Shown: one piece after another, positions 5,083 to 7,168 of the stretch | Layout of the letters: the number at the start of each line of letters is the position of its first letter | Numbering within the stretch: the first letter of the stretch is position 1 | Assembly (NCBI GenBank): GCA_016927175.1 | Contig: JAFGNC010000157.1 | Span: 1-7,168, forward strand | Length of the DNA: 7,168 nt | Direction of reading: 5' to 3' | Source of the DNA: Gammaproteobacteria bacterium | GTDB lineage: Bacteria; Pseudomonadota; Gammaproteobacteria; Steroidobacterales; Rariloculaceae | The notes under the pieces: model-generated | What the model saw: the letters and a program-made list of their open reading frames with translations, nothing else | Told to the model about the DNA's origin: nothing | Database searches by the model: none | Program-made: the position numbers and the translations under genes

Positions 5083-6309
5083 ATGCAAGAGCACCTATTG
5101 ATCGTCGGCGCGGGACAGGCCGCCGCGCAGGCCGTCGCGTCGCTGCGGCAATACGGTTACGAAGGCCGGATCACGCTGGTCGGCGACGAGACGCACGCGC
5201 CGTACCAGCGCCCGCCGCTGTCGAAAAAGTATCTTGCAGGCCAGATGCCGCGCGAGAGGCTGGCCCTGCGGCCGGCGCGCTTTTACAGCGGCAAAGGCGT
5301 GGAGCTCGTGCTCGGCGCGCACGCCGTCGAGCTGAATCCGGGCGCTCGGAAGGTTCGCCTGGACGACGGGCGCGCGCTCGACTACGACCGGCTCGTGCTG
5401 ACGACCGGCAGCCGGGTCCGGCGGATGGACGTGCCGGGCGCAACCCTCGCCGGCGTCCATTACCTGCGAACGATCGACGACGTCGACGGCATCGCCCCCG
5501 CCCTGCGTCCCGGAGCCAGCCTCGTGCTGGTCGGCGCCGGCTATATCGGGCTCGAGGTCGCGGCCGTGGCCGCCAGGCTGGGTGTGCGCGTGATCGTCCT
5601 CGAAGCCGGAGAGCGGGTCATGAGCCGCGTCGTGTGCCCGCTCGTGTCGGAATATTACGACCGGCGCCACCGCAGCGAAGGCGTCGAGCTGCATTGCGGC
5701 GCGACCGTCACGTCTTTCGTCGGCCGCGAGCGTGTCGAGGCGGTCGAGACGGCTGACGGCACCCGCCATGCCTGCGACCTCGTCGTCGTCGGCATCGGCG
5801 TCGTGCCGAACGTCGAGCTGGCCGAGGCCGCGGGTCTCGCCTGCGCGAACGGGATCGCCGTGGACGAGCATGCGCGGACGGCGGACGAGCGCATCGCCGC
5901 GGCCGGCGACTGCACGAGCCTGCCGCACCCGCTGGCCCCGGGCCGAGTCAGGCTCGAGTCGGTCCAGAATGCTGTCGAGCAGGCCAAGGCCGCCGCGGCG
6001 AGCCTCGCCGGGACGCCGCGGGCGTACACCGACGTTCCCTGGTTCTGGTCGGACCAGTACGACGTGAAGCTGCAGATCGCGGGTCTCGCGGAGGGCGCCG
6101 ACGCGATGGCCGTCCGGGGCGACCCCGCCGCCGGCAGTTTCGCGGTCTGTCAACTGCGCGACGGTGTGCTGGTCGCCGTCGAGGCGGTGAACCGCCCGCG
6201 CGACTTCATGTTCGGCAAGCGCCTGATCGCGGCCGGCTGGAGCGGCACGGCGGCCGCGCTCGAAGATCCCGAGCTGGATCTGTCGACCCTGGTCCGGCCG
6301 GACAGCTGA
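5083..6309 (+). CDS. FAD-dependent ferredoxin/putidaredoxin-reductase-type NAD(P)H oxidoreductase
   Basis: A 408-residue cytoplasmic flavoprotein that, by family, passes electrons from NAD(P)H through FAD to a small iron-sulfur protein (CamA, ThcD and dioxygenase reductase components). The order of motifs is typical: FAD dinucleotide fold VGAGQAAAQA (8-17), the YQRPPLSKKYL segment (41-51) common to this branch, TTGSRVRRM (107-115), NAD(P) fold VGAGYIGLEVA (150-160), the second FAD motif AAAGDC (272-277), and a C-terminal reductase domain opening with PWFWSDQYDVKLQIAGL (319-335) and containing VEAVNRPRDFMFGK (366-379). There are no redox-active paired cysteines, so it is not a disulfide reductase of the glutathione-reductase type. 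Length is normal for the family (about 400). ATG at 5083 fits the family N-terminus although its Shine-Dalgarno is weak. No ferredoxin, P450 or oxygenase gene is visible nearby, so the electron acceptor is unknown. An AIF/rubredoxin-reductase-like role is possible but less likely given the C-terminal domain. Confidence 0.92.
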   Translation: MQEHLLIVGAGQAAAQAVASLRQYGYEGRITLVGDETHAPYQRPPLSKKYLAGQMPRERLALRPARFYSGKGVELVLGAHAVELNPGARKVRLDDGRALDYDRLVLTTGSRVRRMDVPGATLAGVHYLRTIDDVDGIAPALRPGASLVLVGAGYIGLEVAAVAARLGVRVIVLEAGERVMSRVVCPLVSEYYDRRHRSEGVELHCGATVTSFVGRERVEAVETADGTRHACDLVVVGIGVVPNVELAEAAGLACANGIAVDEHARTADERIAAAGDCTSLPHPLAPGRVRLESVQNAVEQAKAAAASLAGTPRAYTDVPWFWSDQYDVKLQIAGLAEGADAMAVRGDPAAGSFAVCQLRDGVLVAVEAVNRPRDFMFGKRLIAAGWSGTAAALEDPELDLSTLVRPDS

Positions 6310-6310
6310 T

Positions 6311-6340
6311 CGGGCGGCAAAGCCGGCGCGAGGCCGCCTG
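6311..6340 (+). terminator. Possible hairpin terminator after the flavoprotein gene (no U-tract)
   Basis: Starting two bases after the stop at 6309, CGGGCGGC (6311-6318) pairs with GCCGCCTG (6333-6340), giving an eight-pair stem with one G-U pair and a 14-base loop. No T-run follows, so it may slow rather than fully stop transcription, or it may only protect the 3' end. The position between convergent genes supports a role. Confidence 0.35.
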
Positions 6341-6413
6341 GCGCTGCGACCGATATGCGTAAATGGCGCCGAGGCCGCGGGCTCGCAATCCGCCCGCCGG
6401 GTGGGGCCGCGGC

Positions 6414-6430
6414 AGACGCGGTCGGCGTCT
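6414..6430. other. Short perfect hairpin at the 3' end of the membrane-anchored protein gene
   Basis: AGACGC (6414-6419) and GCGTCT (6425-6430) flank a five-base loop and overlap the stop codon (6431-6429) of the minus-strand gene. No U-tract follows. It could contribute to 3' end formation, but it is short and may be chance. Confidence 0.25.
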
Positions 6431-7139
6431 AGTCGGCGGCCGCGGCGGCTGTCTCCTCGACGGCGTGACCGGGATCGTTCGAGACGAGCCTCAGGTGAAG
6501 CTCGCCCCTGAATCTTTCGAAGCCGCCGTCGCGGCTGAACGCGTCGAGCTCGAAGCGCTCGACCGCGCTGCCCTGTTGCACCTCGAAACGGCCCGTCGCG
6601 CCGACGATCAGCGCGGTGCCGCGCACGCCGGGCCCGTCCGTAGTGCGATAGGTTCGCGGCCCTGCCCACGGCCGGCCGAGCCACGCCGGCAACAGATTCT
6701 CCTTGATCGCAGGCCACACGTTGCTGTGCCCGAGCACGAGCAGCGAGCCCTCGCCGGGCACGGTCAGCAGCCAGTTGTCGTCGATCAGGACTCCCGCTTC
6801 CAGCAGGTTCGTGCCGGCCGATGGCACGGCAATCTTGGTCGCCGCGGCTACGGCAGGGCCGTCGCCCTCGCGGATCGCCACGAGTCCGGCCAGCGTCGTG
6901 CTGATCGAGCTCTCCCACAGCTCCTCGACGCCTGCAGGCCGAGCCGGCACCGGCGCTTTCCCCGCGTGCGTCAGGACCAGCACGTCGTCGGACGGAAAGT
7001 CGTAGCGCAGCACGCGGTCGAATGCGCCCGCCTCGGCCGGCGGGGCAGCCGTCAGCGGATTCACATACACGAGGCCCCCACACGCGGCGGCGCCGAGGGC
7101 GAGACCTGCGACCGCAACGAATCCGTGCTTGATGCTCAT
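6429..7139 (-). CDS. Membrane-anchored protein of unknown function, 236 aa
   Basis: ATG at 7139 to TAG at 6431-6429. The N-terminus is a short basic start (MSIKHG) followed by a hydrophobic stretch at about residues 6-26, rich in Ala and Gly, then a Pro/Ala linker (residues 28-39). This reads as a signal anchor or an uncleaved signal peptide with the bulk of the protein outside the cytoplasm. Cys20 sits inside the hydrophobic run, but the preceding AAA lacks a lipobox Leu and the hydrophobic run continues past it, so lipidation is doubtful. The rest looks like a mostly beta domain, with LIDDNWLLTVPGEGSLLVLG (118-137), ALIVGATGRFEV (176-187) and GELHLRLVS (212-220), and ends in an acidic, alanine-rich tail (226-236). 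I recognise no catalytic motif and give no function. Its Shine-Dalgarno is weak (GAG close to the ATG), consistent with coupling to an upstream gene that would end at the window edge. Confidence 0.78.
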   Translation of the reverse strand: MSIKHGFVAVAGLALGAAACGGLVYVNPLTAAPPAEAGAFDRVLRYDFPSDDVLVLTHAGKAPVPARPAGVEELWESSISTTLAGLVAIREGDGPAVAAATKIAVPSAGTNLLEAGVLIDDNWLLTVPGEGSLLVLGHSNVWPAIKENLLPAWLGRPWAGPRTYRTTDGPGVRGTALIVGATGRFEVQQGSAVERFELDAFSRDGGFERFRGELHLRLVSNDPGHAVEETAAAAAD

Positions 7140-7168
7140 CGGCTCACTCGGAGAAGGCGGTGAGGCCC

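Noticed and set aside
4332..5756. Plus-strand 474-codon frame antisense to qorA and overlapping the flavoprotein gene
   Set aside because: Both regions already encode clear families in other frames, and this translation is low-complexity and Arg-rich.
5095..7083. Very long (662-codon) open frame on the minus strand
   Set aside because: It is antisense to the whole flavoprotein gene and overlaps the membrane-anchored protein gene in another frame. Its translation is rich in Arg, Ala, Gly and His with no domain pattern, typical of shadow frames in GC-rich DNA.
7082..7139. Lipoprotein signal with Cys20 in the membrane-anchored protein
   Set aside because: The residues before the Cys are AAA without the usual Leu at -3, and the hydrophobic segment continues beyond it, so a signal anchor is the better reading.

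Overview
The window is GC-rich DNA with densely packed genes on both strands, short gaps, and GTG and TTG starts beside ATG. The protein types (QorA-type quinone reductase, SLC13/RCK_C permease, putidaredoxin-reductase-type flavoprotein, SRPBCC protein) and this style suggest a high-GC proteobacterium, probably a gammaproteobacterium. That placement is inference from general resemblance, not from a marker gene. I see no mobile element, CRISPR array, rRNA or tRNA, and the region looks like chromosomal housekeeping and accessory metabolism.

Left part (1-779, minus strand): two genes of unknown function read leftward, a 206-residue soluble protein and then a small acidic protein that runs off the left edge. 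The second starts with GTG behind its own GGAG, 11 bases after the stop of the first, so the pair is probably co-translated. A 300-base, relatively AT-rich gap (780-1079) separates this pair from the next gene and should hold divergent promoters.

Centre (1080-3446, plus strand): a 788-residue SLC13/DASS-type inner-membrane permease. Its two membrane halves are separated by a cytoplasmic insert of four RCK_C (TrkA-C) domains, which appears to be a tandem duplication of a two-domain unit. Its 3' end overlaps by 94 bases the convergent gene for a small SRPBCC-fold protein (3353-3886, minus). Upstream of that gene, on the same strand, lies a QorA-type NADPH:quinone oxidoreductase (4050-5024).

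Right part: a FAD/NAD(P)H ferredoxin-reductase-type flavoprotein (5083-6309, plus) diverges from qorA across a 58-base gap. It converges on a minus-strand gene (6429-7139) for a membrane-anchored protein of unknown function. The two oxidoreductases may share a control region, but no ferredoxin, P450 or oxygenase partner is visible, so their physiological partners cannot be named.

I found no clearly new multi-gene system. The points most worth a second look are the duplicated RCK_C insert and diverged C-terminal motifs of the permease, the antisense overlap at its 3' end, and the coupled pair of unknown genes at the left edge.
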